A stretch of DNA of 32,723 nucleotides from Sphingomonadales bacterium (GTDB lineage: Bacteria > Pseudomonadota > Alphaproteobacteria > Sphingomonadales > Sphingomonadaceae): assembly GCA_027490095.1 (NCBI GenBank), contig JAIXYT010000023.1, positions 1-32,723 of the forward strand. Direction: 5' to 3'. This document shows, piece by piece, positions 1-7,919 of the stretch. The position numbers were made by a program, and so were the translations under genes. Position 1 is the first letter of the stretch; each line of letters begins with the position of its first letter. Below the pieces are notes generated by a model. The model was given only the letters and a program-made list of their open reading frames with translations. It was not told the origin of the DNA and made no database searches.

Positions 1-1
1 G

Positions 2-577
2 ACGCCGACCGCCCTGGTGTTCGACGAGTATGACGCCGGGCGCCCGGATGTGATGTTCGTGATCCAGCGGGTGCTGGAGGTGGAGGGCAAGCTGACCCTC
101 CTGGACCAGAACCGGGTGATCCGGCCGAACAAGTGGTTCCGCCTGTTCGCGACCGCCAACACGGTCGGCCTGGGCGACACCTCGGGCCTGTACCATGGCA
201 CCCAGCAGATCAACCAGGGCCAGATGGACCGCTGGTCGATCGTGACGACGCTGAACTATCTGCCGGCCGAGACGGAAACCAACATCGTGGCGGCGAAGTG
301 CCCGGGCACCGACCGCAAGGTGGTGGCCAACATGGTGAAGGTGGCCGACATGACCCGGCAAGGCTTCATCGCGGGCGACATTTCCACCGTGATGAGCCCT
401 CGGACAGTGATCACCTGGGCGCAGAATGCCGACATCTTCCGGAATGTGGGCTTCGCGTTCCGCACCAGCTTCCTCAACCGCTGCGACGAGGCGGAGCGCG
501 GGATTGTGGCGGAATACTACCAGCGGGTGTTCGGCGAGGAGCTGCCGGAATCCGTGGTGAGCCGGGCGCGGAAGTAG
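2..577 (+). CDS. cobS: Cobaltochelatase subunit CobS, C-terminal part (5' end outside window)
   Basis: CobS is the AAA+ ATPase of the aerobic CobNST cobaltochelatase, which inserts cobalt into hydrogenobyrinic acid a,c-diamide during cobalamin synthesis in the cytoplasm. The frame is open from the left edge, giving 191 residues of a protein usually near 330, so the Walker A half is missing. Visible are the Walker B strand ALVFDEYD close to the edge, the following sensor-like segment [10 protein letters not shown], and the DRW arginine region, all typical of the MoxR/CobS clade. An internal GTG at 17 is not the true start, because coding continues upstream of it. No cobT follows; the next gene is rarA, 33 bases on. 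A generic MoxR ATPase is the alternative, but the match to CobS through the whole C-terminus is close. Confidence 0.93.
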   Translation, partial: TPTALVFDEYDAGRPDVMFVIQRVLEVEGKLTLLDQNRVIRPNKWFRLFATANTVGLGDTSGLYHGTQQINQGQMDRWSIVTTLNYLPAETETNIVAAKCPGTDRKVVANMVKVADMTRQGFIAGDISTVMSPRTVITWAQNADIFRNVGFAFRTSFLNRCDEAERGIVAEYYQRVFGEELPESVVSRARK

Positions 578-610
578 CATCGGCGCCGCGGCTGCCCCAT
601 ATGGCGGGCC

Positions 611-1900
611 ATGGCTGACCTGTTCGCATCGGAGACTGCCGCCGGGAACACCCCGCTTGCCGAGCGGCTGAGGCCGACGTGCCTTGCCGACGTGGTGGGG
701 CAGCAGCATCTGCTGGGGGCGGACGGCGCACTTTCGCGGATGGTTGCGGCCGGCCGGCTGCCCAACCTGATTTTCTGGGGGCCGCCGGGGACGGGGAAGA
801 CCACCATCGCGCGGCTGCTGGCCGACGCCTGCGGCTACCGATTTGTCGGCGTGTCGGCGGTGATGACCTCGACCGCCGACCTGAAGGCGATCTTCGCGGC
901 GGCGAAGGTGGCAGGCACCCGGACGCTGCTGTTCGTGGACGAGATCCACCGCTTCAACCGTTCCCAGCAGGACGGCTTTCTGGGGCCGATGGAGGACGGC
1001 ACTGTCACGCTGGTGGGGGCCACCACCGAGAATCCGAGCTTCGAGCTGAACGCGGCCATCCTGAGCCGCGCGCAGGTGCTGGTGCTGGAGCGGCTGGACG
1101 AGGACGCGCTGGGGGCACTTCTGGCGCGGGCGGAGGCGGCCGAGGGACGGGCGCTGCCACTGGACCCGCACGCGCGCGGGGCATTGCTGGCGGGTGCCGA
1201 CGGCGATGGGCGCTTCCTGCTGGGGCAGGTGGAGACGCTGCTGTCGCTGGACGTGCCCGAGCCGTTGGACCTAGCCGGGATGGCCGCCGTGCTGCAGCGG
1301 CGCGTGCCGGTGTATGACAAGGACCGCGACGGGCATTACGACCTGATCTCGGCGCTGCACAAAAGCCTGCGCGGGTCGGACCCGGATGCCGCGCTCTACT
1401 GGCTGGCGCGGATGCTGGTGGCGGGCGAAGAGCCGCTTTATGTGCTGAGGCGGCTGGTGCGTTTTGCGAGCGAGGATATCGGGCTGGCCGACAGCAATGC
1501 CCTTGTGGTCGCGCTGGCGGCGAAGGACAGCTACGACTTCCTGGGAAGCCCCGAGGGGGAGCTGGCGATCGCGCAGGCCTGCCTGTACCTGGCGACTGCG
1601 CCCAAATCGAACGCGGCCTACGTGGCGCAGAAGGCTGCCTGGAAGGCCGCGCGTGAGAGCGGGAGCCTGCCGCCGCCCAAGCATATCGTGAATGCGCCGA
1701 CCCGGCTGATGAGGGAGCTGGGGCATGGCGCCGGCTATGCCTATGACCATGATGCGCCGGACGGCTTTTCCGGTGCCGACTATTTCCCTGAGCAAATGGG
1801 GCGAAAGCAGTTCTACACCCCGACCGAGCGCGGGCGCGAGCGGGCGATTGCCGAGCGACTGGCTGAGTGGGCGCGGCTTCGTGCGCAGCGCCGCGGTTAG
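611..1900 (+). CDS. rarA: Replication-associated recombination protein A (RarA/MgsA), AAA+ ATPase
   Basis: RarA is a clamp-loader-like AAA+ ATPase that acts at stalled replication forks and single-stranded DNA ends. The 429-residue product has the family's usual length. It shows the N-terminal PLAERLRPTCLADVVGQ box, Walker A GPPGTGKTT near residue 57, Walker B LLFVDEIHRFN near residue 107, the GATTENPSF sensor I stretch, and the C-terminal tetramerisation region with YKQFYxP-like GRKQFYTPTERG. The ATG at 611 places the conserved N-terminus correctly; an ATG ten bases upstream is out of frame. The following lipoprotein gene begins inside its last codons. In alphaproteobacteria rarA is commonly found next to crcB and an RluC-type gene, as here. 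Confidence 0.96.
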   Translation: MADLFASETAAGNTPLAERLRPTCLADVVGQQHLLGADGALSRMVAAGRLPNLIFWGPPGTGKTTIARLLADACGYRFVGVSAVMTSTADLKAIFAAAKVAGTRTLLFVDEIHRFNRSQQDGFLGPMEDGTVTLVGATTENPSFELNAAILSRAQVLVLERLDEDALGALLARAEAAEGRALPLDPHARGALLAGADGDGRFLLGQVETLLSLDVPEPLDLAGMAAVLQRRVPVYDKDRDGHYDLISALHKSLRGSDPDAALYWLARMLVAGEEPLYVLRRLVRFASEDIGLADSNALVVALAAKDSYDFLGSPEGELAIAQACLYLATAPKSNAAYVAQKAAWKAARESGSLPPPKHIVNAPTRLMRELGHGAGYAYDHDAPDGFSGADYFPEQMGRKQFYTPTERGRERAIAERLAEWARLRAQRRG

Positions 1901-2546
1901 CCTCGCACTTCTGCTGGCGGCTTGTGCGACCCGCCCGGCCGATCTGCCGGCGCCGGATCCAGCCGCGGTCGCGGCGGACCTGACCACCGACCCGGACGAT
2001 GCGGCGACGATGGCGCGTCTGCCGGCCGGGGTCGTGAGGCGGGAGGGCGCGATGCTGACCGTGACCGCACGGCGGCGAACGCACAGGCTGGAAGACACGG
2101 GGGCCTGCGAGGGCTTCGGCACCTGCACCCGGTACCGTGTGGACCGGTTGTTCGGTGCCGACGTGCTGGGCATCCGCTTCATCCATGGGGAAAGCCCGCA
2201 CGCCTATTTCCTGCTGCGCCTGTCGGACGGGCGGCGGATGCTGGATGTGGAGACCCGTCCGGTCGAGGCGCCCGACGGGGGGCTGGCGGTCGTCGCCAAC
2301 GACTGGGAGATCAGCGACAGCGAGCTGAACGGGGTTGCAGTCATCGACCTGGAGGCGTTGCGTGTCGTGCATCATGAGCGGGCACTTGTGGGCGGCACGG
2401 TGATCGAGCGCTGGGAAGGCCGGAGCTGTGTGCGGCTGACGAAGGGCCGCGACGGGGAGGCCAGGCAACCGCTGTGGCTGTGGACCGATGGGCGTGAATG
2501 GCAGACGGCGGCCGACCGCCCCCCCGCCTGCATACCCGCCCGATGA
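1881..2546 (+). CDS. Predicted lipoprotein of unknown function
   Basis: The product is about 221 residues. It begins with a short lipoprotein signal, MRSAAVSLALLLAAC, in which Cys15 ends an L-A-A-C lipobox, so the mature protein should be lipid-anchored in the envelope. The rest is soluble and strand-rich with several Cys (GACEGFGTCTRY) and no motif I recognise. The GTG at 1881 is chosen because the signal peptide starts there; the frame is open further upstream, but that part would lie inside rarA and give an implausible N-terminus. The gene overlaps the end of rarA by 20 bases and its stop overlaps the next ATG (ATGA), which points to translational coupling. The function is unknown. Confidence 0.8.
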   Translation: MRSAAVSLALLLAACATRPADLPAPDPAAVAADLTTDPDDAATMARLPAGVVRREGAMLTVTARRRTHRLEDTGACEGFGTCTRYRVDRLFGADVLGIRFIHGESPHAYFLLRLSDGRRMLDVETRPVEAPDGGLAVVANDWEISDSELNGVAVIDLEALRVVHHERALVGGTVIERWEGRSCVRLTKGRDGEARQPLWLWTDGREWQTAADRPPACIPAR

Positions 2547-3403
2547 CCGGCCTGGGGCATCAGGGGGTCTTCGACAGCTTTGTCGGGATCGACTGGTCTG
2601 GCGCGAAGGGGGTTCGGCACCGGGGGATAGCCGTCGCGCTGGCCGAGGCCGGCGATGGCGCGCCCCGGCTGGTTTCGCCGCCCTCCCCTGCCGGCTGGGC
2701 ACGCGGCGAGGTTGCGGACTTTCTGGAGACGCTGCCGGGGCGGGTGCTCGCAGGGTTCGATTTCTCGTTCGCGCCGCCTTACGTGGCGCGCGGGGCCTAT
2801 CTGCCCGGGCTGGAGACGGCGGACGACGGGCCTGGCTTCTGGCGCCACGTCGATGCGCTGTCGGACGATGCGGATTATGGGGCAGCGGGCTTCATGGCCG
2901 GTGCTGCCCGGCCGCATTTCTGGATGGGCGCTGCCGATGGGCGCAAGGCGGACTACCTCCACTGGCGGGTGTGCGAGCTGGCCTTCAACGCAGGCGGCGG
3001 GGGCAAGGCGTCGACCCTGTTCGACTGCGTGGGGGCAGCGCAGGTGGCGAAGGCAAGCCTTGCGGGGATGCGGGTGCTGCACCGGCTGCGCAGCGGCTTT
3101 GCGATCTGGCCCTTCGATCCGCCGGGCCCCCGCACGGTGGTCGAAATCTATGGCCGGGCGATGCTGCGCCATGCGGGCGGGCGGGGGCTGAAGCTCCGCG
3201 ATGTGGAGGCGCTGAACGCTGCGCTGGCGGCGCTGGAGAGTTCGCCCCTGATCGCCCCGGGGCCGTTGAACGACAATCAGACCGACGCGCTGGTGACCGC
3301 GGCGGCGCTGCGGCGGCTTTCCCCGGACGCGCACTGGTGGGCGCCGAACGGCCTGACGGCAGAGGTCGCGCGGACCGAGGGATGGACCTTCGGGATCGGC
3401 TGA
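2543..3403 (+). CDS. DUF429-like RNase H-fold protein
   Basis: The product is 286 residues. It resembles predicted nucleases of the RNase H-like superfamily: a first strand GIDWSGAK with Asp17, a second GFDFSFAPP with Asp73, a later strand VEIYGRA with Glu201, and a helix start NDNQTDALVTAAA with Asp244/Asp248. These positions fit the acidic cluster of the fold, but nuclease activity is inference and the substrate is unknown. The ATG at 2543 is preferred because it overlaps the preceding stop as ATGA. An upstream in-frame ATG at 2498 would extend it by 15 residues into the lipoprotein gene. It sits between the lipoprotein and crcB genes in the same run. Confidence 0.78.
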   Translation: MTGLGHQGVFDSFVGIDWSGAKGVRHRGIAVALAEAGDGAPRLVSPPSPAGWARGEVADFLETLPGRVLAGFDFSFAPPYVARGAYLPGLETADDGPGFWRHVDALSDDADYGAAGFMAGAARPHFWMGAADGRKADYLHWRVCELAFNAGGGGKASTLFDCVGAAQVAKASLAGMRVLHRLRSGFAIWPFDPPGPRTVVEIYGRAMLRHAGGRGLKLRDVEALNAALAALESSPLIAPGPLNDNQTDALVTAAALRRLSPDAHWWAPNGLTAEVARTEGWTFGIG

Positions 3404-3447
3404 TCCCCCCGTTGCAATTGGCGGCTGCCAATGCCTATGCAGCAGGC

Positions 3448-3816
3448 GTGAATGCCTTCCTTCTCGTCGGACTTGGCGGCGCGCTGGGCGCCATGGCGCG
3501 CTTCGGCGCGGGGCGGCTTGTGGGCGACAGCGGATTTCCGCTGGCGACACTGGCTGTCAACGTGCTCGGCGGCCTGTTGATGGGGCTGCTGGCAGGCTGG
3601 CTGGTGGCGCGTGGCGGGAATGAGCAGATGCGGCTGTTCCTGGGCGTCGGCGTGCTGGGCGGATTTACCACCTTCTCGGCCTTCTCGCTGGAAACCATCC
3701 TGCTGGTCGTGCGGGGGAACCCCGGGCAGGCTGCGATCTATGTGATTGCCTCGGTTGTCGCGTCGGTCGGGGCTGTTGCCGTCGGGCTGTGGCTGACGCG
3801 GGATCTGCTGGCATGA
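3448..3816 (+). CDS. crcB: Fluoride channel CrcB/Fluc
   Basis: CrcB (Fluc) forms a dimeric inner-membrane channel that lets fluoride leave the cell. The 122-residue protein is of normal length with four hydrophobic segments. It carries the family marks GGALGAMARF near the N-terminus, the TLAVNVLGG segment with the pore Asn, and GGFTTFSAFSLE containing the phenylalanines that line the fluoride path. The GTG at 3448 gives the usual VNAFLLVGLGG start. An in-frame ATG at 3382 would add 22 residues overlapping the gene before. Only 44 bases separate it from the upstream stop, leaving no room for a fluoride riboswitch. Its stop TGA overlaps the ATG of a possible 19-codon mini-ORF. Confidence 0.93.
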   Translation: MNAFLLVGLGGALGAMARFGAGRLVGDSGFPLATLAVNVLGGLLMGLLAGWLVARGGNEQMRLFLGVGVLGGFTTFSAFSLETILLVVRGNPGQAAIYVIASVVASVGAVAVGLWLTRDLLA

Positions 3817-3878
3817 GCCGCGGAAACAAAGCTGGGACGACGTCCCAATTCCAGGCGCGGCGGCTGGCATGAGCCGCG
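3808..3878 (+). repeat. 15-bp direct repeat at the crcB / RluC-like junction
   Basis: The 15-mer ctggcatgagccgcg occurs at 3808-3822 and again at 3864-3878, a 56-base offset. The first copy holds the crcB stop and an ATG. The second holds the stop of the mini-ORF at 3813 and the ATG of the pseudouridine synthase gene. Between the copies, tgggac at 3833-3838 and gtccca at 3842-3847 form a 6-bp dyad. The arrangement looks like duplication of a stop/start junction. Confidence 0.7.
3813..3872 (+). CDS. Possible 19-codon coupling mini-ORF between crcB and RluC-like gene
   Basis: An ATG at 3813 overlaps the crcB stop (ATGA) and opens a frame for MSRGNKAGTTSQFQARRLA. That frame ends in a TGA at 3870-3872, which overlaps the ATG of the downstream pseudouridine synthase gene. 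It thus links the two genes by stop/start overlaps at both ends. Its first residues MSR and last residues LA copy those of the RluC-like and crcB proteins, because of the flanking 15-bp repeat. The peptide is basic and has no membrane segment. It may act only as a translational relay, or be a chance frame created by the duplication. Nothing else supports a stable product. Confidence 0.4.
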   Translation: MSRGNKAGTTSQFQARRLA

Positions 3879-4942
3879 ACTTCACCATCACGGCCGACGA
3901 TGACGGCATCCGCGTGGACCGCTGGTTCAAGCGGCACATGGGCGATGTGAGCTTCAACCAGGTGAGCCGCTGGGCGCGGACCGGGCAGCTGCGGCTGGAC
4001 GGCGCGCGGGTGGGGCCGGGCGACCGGATCGCGGAAGGCCAGGTGCTGCGCGTGCCGCCGCTGGACGTGCAGCCGGTGGCGGCGCTTGCGGCGAAGCCGG
4101 TGCGGCCCAAGCGCGAGCTGAGCCCGGAGGAGGTGGAGTTCGCGCAAGCCCTGGTGATCCACCGGTCGAAGCATGCGCTGGTGCTGAACAAGCCGCCGGG
4201 GCTTGCAACGCAGGGCGGCAGCAAGACTTTCGAGCATGTGGACGGGCTGCTGGATGCATTGCAGTTCGACGGGGAGGCGCGGCCGAAGCTGGTGCACCGG
4301 CTGGACAAGGACACCAGCGGAGTCCTGCTGCTGGCCCGGACGTCGCGCGCGGCGGCATTCTTCGGGAAGTGCTTCGCGACGCGCGACACGAAGAAGATCT
4401 ACTGGGCCGTGACGGCGGGCGGACCGAAACTGGACGATGCGCTGATCGACCTTCCCATCGGCAAGCAGCCGGGCACCGGCGGCGAGAAGATGCATGTCGA
4501 CGAGGAAGAGGGGCTGCCGGCGAAGTCGCGCTTTCGGGTGATCGACAGGGCGGGTGACCGGGCGGCCTTTGTGGAGATGCAGCCGATGACGGGCCGCACC
4601 CACCAGCTGCGCGTGCATGCGGCGGCCACCGGCACGCCGATCGTGGGCGACGGCAAATATGGCGGGCAGGCAGCCTTCCTGACCGGGGGCGTCAGCCGCA
4701 AGATGCACCTGCATGCGCGTCGGCTGGTGATCGCGCTGCCCGACGGCGGCAAGCTGGACGTGGTGGCGGAATTGCCGCTGCACTTTGCCGAGACGCTGGA
4801 GACGCTGGGCTTTTCGGCCTCTGATGCCGAGCTTGCCGAGGTGGAGGCCCCCCGCGCACCGGTAAAGAAGAAGGCGCCACGCAAGACCAGTTCGGCCACC
4901 TCGGGGAACCGGCGGGGCGAGCGGCGCGGGCGCACGCGATAG
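3869..4942 (+). CDS. RluA/RluC-family 23S rRNA pseudouridine synthase
   Basis: The 357-residue product converts specific uridines in large-subunit rRNA to pseudouridine; RluC is the likeliest subtype. An S4 RNA-binding domain covers roughly residues 1-65 (DDGIRVDRWF through GQLRLDGARV). The catalytic domain starts near LVLNKPPGLATQGG and contains HRLDKDTSG with the nucleophilic Asp146, then GRTHQLRVHAA and GDGKYG. The C-terminal 25 or so residues are a Lys/Arg-rich tail (KKKAPRKTS onward) beyond the usual domain end, probably extra RNA contact. The ATG at 3869 overlaps the mini-ORF stop. The exact rRNA position modified cannot be read from the sequence. Confidence 0.92.
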   Translation: MSRDFTITADDDGIRVDRWFKRHMGDVSFNQVSRWARTGQLRLDGARVGPGDRIAEGQVLRVPPLDVQPVAALAAKPVRPKRELSPEEVEFAQALVIHRSKHALVLNKPPGLATQGGSKTFEHVDGLLDALQFDGEARPKLVHRLDKDTSGVLLLARTSRAAAFFGKCFATRDTKKIYWAVTAGGPKLDDALIDLPIGKQPGTGGEKMHVDEEEGLPAKSRFRVIDRAGDRAAFVEMQPMTGRTHQLRVHAAATGTPIVGDGKYGGQAAFLTGGVSRKMHLHARRLVIALPDGGKLDVVAELPLHFAETLETLGFSASDAELAEVEAPRAPVKKKAPRKTSSATSGNRRGERRGRTR

Positions 4943-4961
4943 CGGGACGGGGGACAAGGGC

Positions 4962-6473
4962 ATGGAGATGGATCGCAGGGCGTTGCTTACAGGGGCCGGG
5001 GCCGCGGCGCTGATGCCGGGGGTGGCGGTGGCCCAGCCCGATCCGGTGCCTGCACGGGCTAAGATCGCGGCGGCGGCCGAGGCCGACAAGCCGAACAGCG
5101 TGCGGCGCCTGCAGGACTGGATCCGCAAGCCAGGGATCGCGGCCGAGAAGTTCCAGATGGAGGAGGCCTGCGACTTCACCATGGGGATGCTGCGCGATGC
5201 CGGCTTCCAGACCGTGGAGAAGGTTCCGACCAGCGGCGAACCCGGCATCTTCGCGACGCTGGACGCGGGCGCGAAGCGGACCATGGGCATCTACTTCATG
5301 TATGACGTGAAGCAGGTGACGCCCAGCGAATGGAGCACGCTGCCCTTCGACGCCGCGATCATCGAGAAGCCGGGCTGGGGCCTGGTGGTGCAGGGCCGGG
5401 GCGCGGTGAACCAGAAGGGCCCGCAGACGGCTTTCCTGGGGGCGCTGCATGCGATGAAGGCGGCCGGGCAGAAGCTGCCGGTGAACCTGGTGCTGGTGGC
5501 CGAAGGCGAGGAAGAGATCGCCTCGCCGAACTTCCGCGAGATCGTGGTGAAGCCGCATGTCCTGAAGGCGCTGCAGCGGTGCGAGGGGATCATCATCCCG
5601 TCGGCCTGGCAGGACCGCAACGGATCGGTGACCATCAACCTGGGCGCCAAGGGGCCGCTGGAATTCCAGCTGATCTCGAGCGGCGAGCGCTGGGGCCGGG
5701 GGCCGAAGGGTGACATCCATTCCAGCGCCCATGCGATGGTCGACTCGCCTGTCTGGCGGCTGGTAAAGGCGCTGGACACGCTGGTCGCCGAGGATGGCCA
5801 CACGCCGGCGATCGACGGCTGGTTCGAGAATGTGCGGCCGCTGACGGCGCGGGAGAGGGAGCTGATCCGCCTGAACGCCGCCGCCTCGAACGAGGCGGAC
5901 ATGAAGGCCGCCTTCGGAGTGAAGCGGTGGATCAACGACGAACCCTGGGAACAGGCGCTGGAACGGCTTGCGAGCCAGCCGACGGTGAACATCCAGGGGC
6001 TTGTTTCGGGCTACACGGGGCCGGGCGGCAAGACCGTACTGCCCGGGCGCGCCGAGGCGAAGCTGGAGTGCCGGCTGGTGCCGAACCAGACCAGGAAGGA
6101 AGCCGAGGAAAAGCTGCGCGCGCACCTGAAGAAACGCGGCTTCGACGACATCGAGGTGGTGGTGTCGGGCGGGTACGACCCGACGGAGACGGCCGAGGAT
6201 GCGCGGGTCATCCGGGCGCAGAAGGCGGTCTATGATCGCTATGGCGCCAAGGCGACGCTGAACCCGCGGCTGGCCGGCAGCTGGCCGGGATCGGTGTTCA
6301 CCCAGCCGCCGGTCGCGATTCCCGCGGGCCAGTTCGGGCTCGGCCATGGCAGTGGTGCGCATGCGCCGAACGAGTATTTCGTGATCGACAGCACGAACCC
6401 CAAGGTGCAGGGCCTGGTGGGTGCGACCATGGGCTTTGTCGACTTCCTGTACGAGATGGCGCGGGTGAGCTGA
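4962..6473 (+). CDS. M20-fold metallopeptidase-like protein with altered metal site, exported
   Basis: The product is 503 residues. It has a Tat-like signal (MDRRALLTGAGAAALMPG, with AVA near residue 24), so export to the periplasm is likely. The body follows the M20/M28-type dipeptidase fold: EGEEEIASPNF (residues 181-191), the lid segment DIHSSAHAM around His253, and GAHAPNEYF near the C-terminus. By alignment to carnosine-type M20 enzymes, the usual HxD ligand His is Met113 (FMYDVKQV), the bridging Asp is Asn150 (GRGAVNQKG), and a further Asp ligand appears as Ser214. Glu185 and the C-terminal His remain. A normal two-zinc centre is therefore doubtful. The start is ATG 4962 or 4968 behind a gggggac ribosome site. 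The next gene begins 6 bases after the stop. Confidence 0.85.
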   Translation: MEMDRRALLTGAGAAALMPGVAVAQPDPVPARAKIAAAAEADKPNSVRRLQDWIRKPGIAAEKFQMEEACDFTMGMLRDAGFQTVEKVPTSGEPGIFATLDAGAKRTMGIYFMYDVKQVTPSEWSTLPFDAAIIEKPGWGLVVQGRGAVNQKGPQTAFLGALHAMKAAGQKLPVNLVLVAEGEEEIASPNFREIVVKPHVLKALQRCEGIIIPSAWQDRNGSVTINLGAKGPLEFQLISSGERWGRGPKGDIHSSAHAMVDSPVWRLVKALDTLVAEDGHTPAIDGWFENVRPLTARERELIRLNAAASNEADMKAAFGVKRWINDEPWEQALERLASQPTVNIQGLVSGYTGPGGKTVLPGRAEAKLECRLVPNQTRKEAEEKLRAHLKKRGFDDIEVVVSGGYDPTETAEDARVIRAQKAVYDRYGAKATLNPRLAGSWPGSVFTQPPVAIPAGQFGLGHGSGAHAPNEYFVIDSTNPKVQGLVGATMGFVDFLYEMARVS

Positions 6474-6479
6474 GGCCCG

Positions 6480-7049
6480 ATGCATCCGAACCCTGCCTTC
6501 CGCTGGACCGACGAGGCTGCGATGCGGGCGCTCGCGGCCGAGCTTTCGGTTGCGCACCTGTTCGCCGCCGGCGGAACGGCGGTCGCCCATGCGCCGATCC
6601 TGGTGCGCGACGACGGCAGCCTGTGGTTCCACCTGGCGCGTGGCAATGCTCTGTGCGCGGCACTGGCAGAGGGGGCCTCTGCCGTTGCGAGCCTTGCCGA
6701 ACCGGGGTTCTACATCAGCGCCAACTGGTATGATGACAGGGCTGCGTCGGTTCCCACATGGAACTATCGCGCGGTCGAGGTGGCGGGGACGATCCGCCGG
6801 CTTTCCCGGGACGAGCTGGTGGCACAACTGGATGCGCTGTCGGCGCTGCACGAGGCGCGGGCCTGCGAGGACTGGACGCGGGCCAAGATGGAGCCGGCAA
6901 GGTTCGAGGCGATGCTGGGCGCGATCATCGGCTTTGCGCTGGACGCGGTGAGCTGGCGGGGAACCTGGAAGATGAGCCAGAACAAGAGCGCGGACGCCCG
7001 GAGCCTGTTGGAGGCGCGGAGCGGCCGGGTGCTGGAGATGCCGGAATGA
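6480..7049 (+). CDS. PaiB-like FMN-binding split-barrel protein
   Basis: The 189-residue product matches the FMN-binding domain family named after the Bacillus PaiB negative regulator. It starts MHPNPAFRW, has the barrel segments ILVRDDGSLWFHLARGN and FYISANWY, the characteristic PTWNYRAVEVAG, and the C-terminal KMSQNKSA box. Family members bind FMN; direct DNA regulation has been proposed for PaiB, but an enzymatic role in flavin chemistry is as likely. There is no signal peptide, so it is cytoplasmic. It follows the M20-like gene by six bases and overlaps the HAD gene by four (ATGA), which suggests coupled expression. Confidence 0.9.
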   Translation: MHPNPAFRWTDEAAMRALAAELSVAHLFAAGGTAVAHAPILVRDDGSLWFHLARGNALCAALAEGASAVASLAEPGFYISANWYDDRAASVPTWNYRAVEVAGTIRRLSRDELVAQLDALSALHEARACEDWTRAKMEPARFEAMLGAIIGFALDAVSWRGTWKMSQNKSADARSLLEARSGRVLEMPE

Positions 7050-7699
7050 GGCTTGCGGTGTTCGATTGCGACGGCACGCTGGTGGACAGCCAGGCCAATA
7101 TCGTGCGCGCGATGCACGACAGTTTCGGCCGGCTCGGCCTGCCGGATCCGGACCCGCATGCCGTGCGCCGCGTGGTGGGACTGAGCCTGGTGGAGGCGAT
7201 GCAGGCGCTGTTGCCGGACGCGGATGCCGACCTGCATGTGCGGCTTGCGGAGGACTACAAGACCGCCTTCCAGCGCCTGCGCGCCGACAAGCGGCTGGAT
7301 CCCGAGCCGCTGTTCGATGGCATCGGCGCGCTGCTGGATGCGCTGGAGGCCGACGGCTGGCTGCTGGCGGTCGCGACCGGCAAGAGCGACCGGGGGCTGA
7401 AGCTGGTGATGGAGCATCACGGCCTGCTGCACCGCTTCGTGAGCCTGCAGACGGCCGACCGGCACCCTTCGAAGCCGCACCCTTCCATGCTGTTGCAATG
7501 CCTGGCGGATGCCGGGGTTGCCCCCCATCAGGCCTGCATCATCGGGGACACGGTGTTCGACGTGGGCATGGGCGTGGCGGCCGGGGTGACCGCCTTCGGG
7601 GTCGACTGGGGCTATCACGAGCGGCACGAGCTGCTGGAGGCCGGCGCTGCGGCCGTGGCGCGCGATGCCATGCACCTGAAGGCGCTGCTGGATGGCTGA
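7046..7699 (+). CDS. HAD-superfamily IA hydrolase, phosphoglycolate phosphatase-like
   Basis: The 217-residue product is a haloacid dehalogenase-type phosphatase with all four motifs. Motif I is FDCDGTLVDS with the nucleophilic Asp near residue 7. Motif II is the VATGKSDRG Thr, the motif III lysine is in PSKPHPSM, and motif IV is IIGDTVFDVGMG. An alpha-helical C1 cap lies between motif I and motif II, as in phosphoglycolate phosphatases. The substrate cannot be fixed from sequence. The ATG at 7046 overlaps the preceding stop, and the true N-terminus (MRLAVFDCDG) is typical. The following small membrane gene overlaps its end by 8 bases. Confidence 0.92.
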   Translation: MRLAVFDCDGTLVDSQANIVRAMHDSFGRLGLPDPDPHAVRRVVGLSLVEAMQALLPDADADLHVRLAEDYKTAFQRLRADKRLDPEPLFDGIGALLDALEADGWLLAVATGKSDRGLKLVMEHHGLLHRFVSLQTADRHPSKPHPSMLLQCLADAGVAPHQACIIGDTVFDVGMGVAAGVTAFGVDWGYHERHELLEAGAAAVARDAMHLKALLDG

Positions 7700-7919
7700 G
7701 CCCGAGCCTTCGGCGTGGGATGTGTGGGCAGCGCGCGCGCTGCTGATCGCAGGGCTGTGGTTTGCCGGCACGGGCCTGTTCGACCTGGTGCGCGACACGC
7801 CGGCGCCCTTTGGCGATCTGCTGGTCCATGCGCCGGGGATCGGGGCCGGGGTGCTGTTCCTTTATGGCGCCTGGCGGATGCGCGCGGCACTGCGGTGGGA
7901 CCCGCCGGCGGATGACTGA
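7692..7919 (+). CDS. Small two-pass membrane protein, unknown
   Basis: The product is 75 residues with two predicted membrane segments, around ALLIAGLWFAGTGLF and GIGAGVLFLYGAWRM, joined by a short loop with FGDLLVHAP. No family is recognised. Its coding status is supported by exact overlaps at both ends: 8 bases with the HAD gene and 8 bases with the next small gene. Both N- and C-terminal tails are short and acidic. Its position just before ATP12 could mean a link with ATP synthase assembly, but that is only an inference from context. Confidence 0.75.
   Translation: MAEPEPSAWDVWAARALLIAGLWFAGTGLFDLVRDTPAPFGDLLVHAPGIGAGVLFLYGAWRMRAALRWDPPADD

Noticed and set aside
1005-2702. Long minus-strand open frame (565 codons) across rarA, lipoprotein and DUF429-like genes
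   Set aside because: It is antisense to recognisable proteins, Arg/Pro/Ala-rich, and a usual by-product of high G+C codon use.
3404-3447. Possible fluoride riboswitch before crcB
   Set aside because: Only 44 bases separate the genes, and no conserved fluoride aptamer pattern is visible.
4692-6851. Minus-strand open frame of 719 codons opposite the M20-like gene
   Set aside because: The plus strand encodes a clear M20-fold protein with signal peptide and ribosome site; the antisense product is low-complexity.
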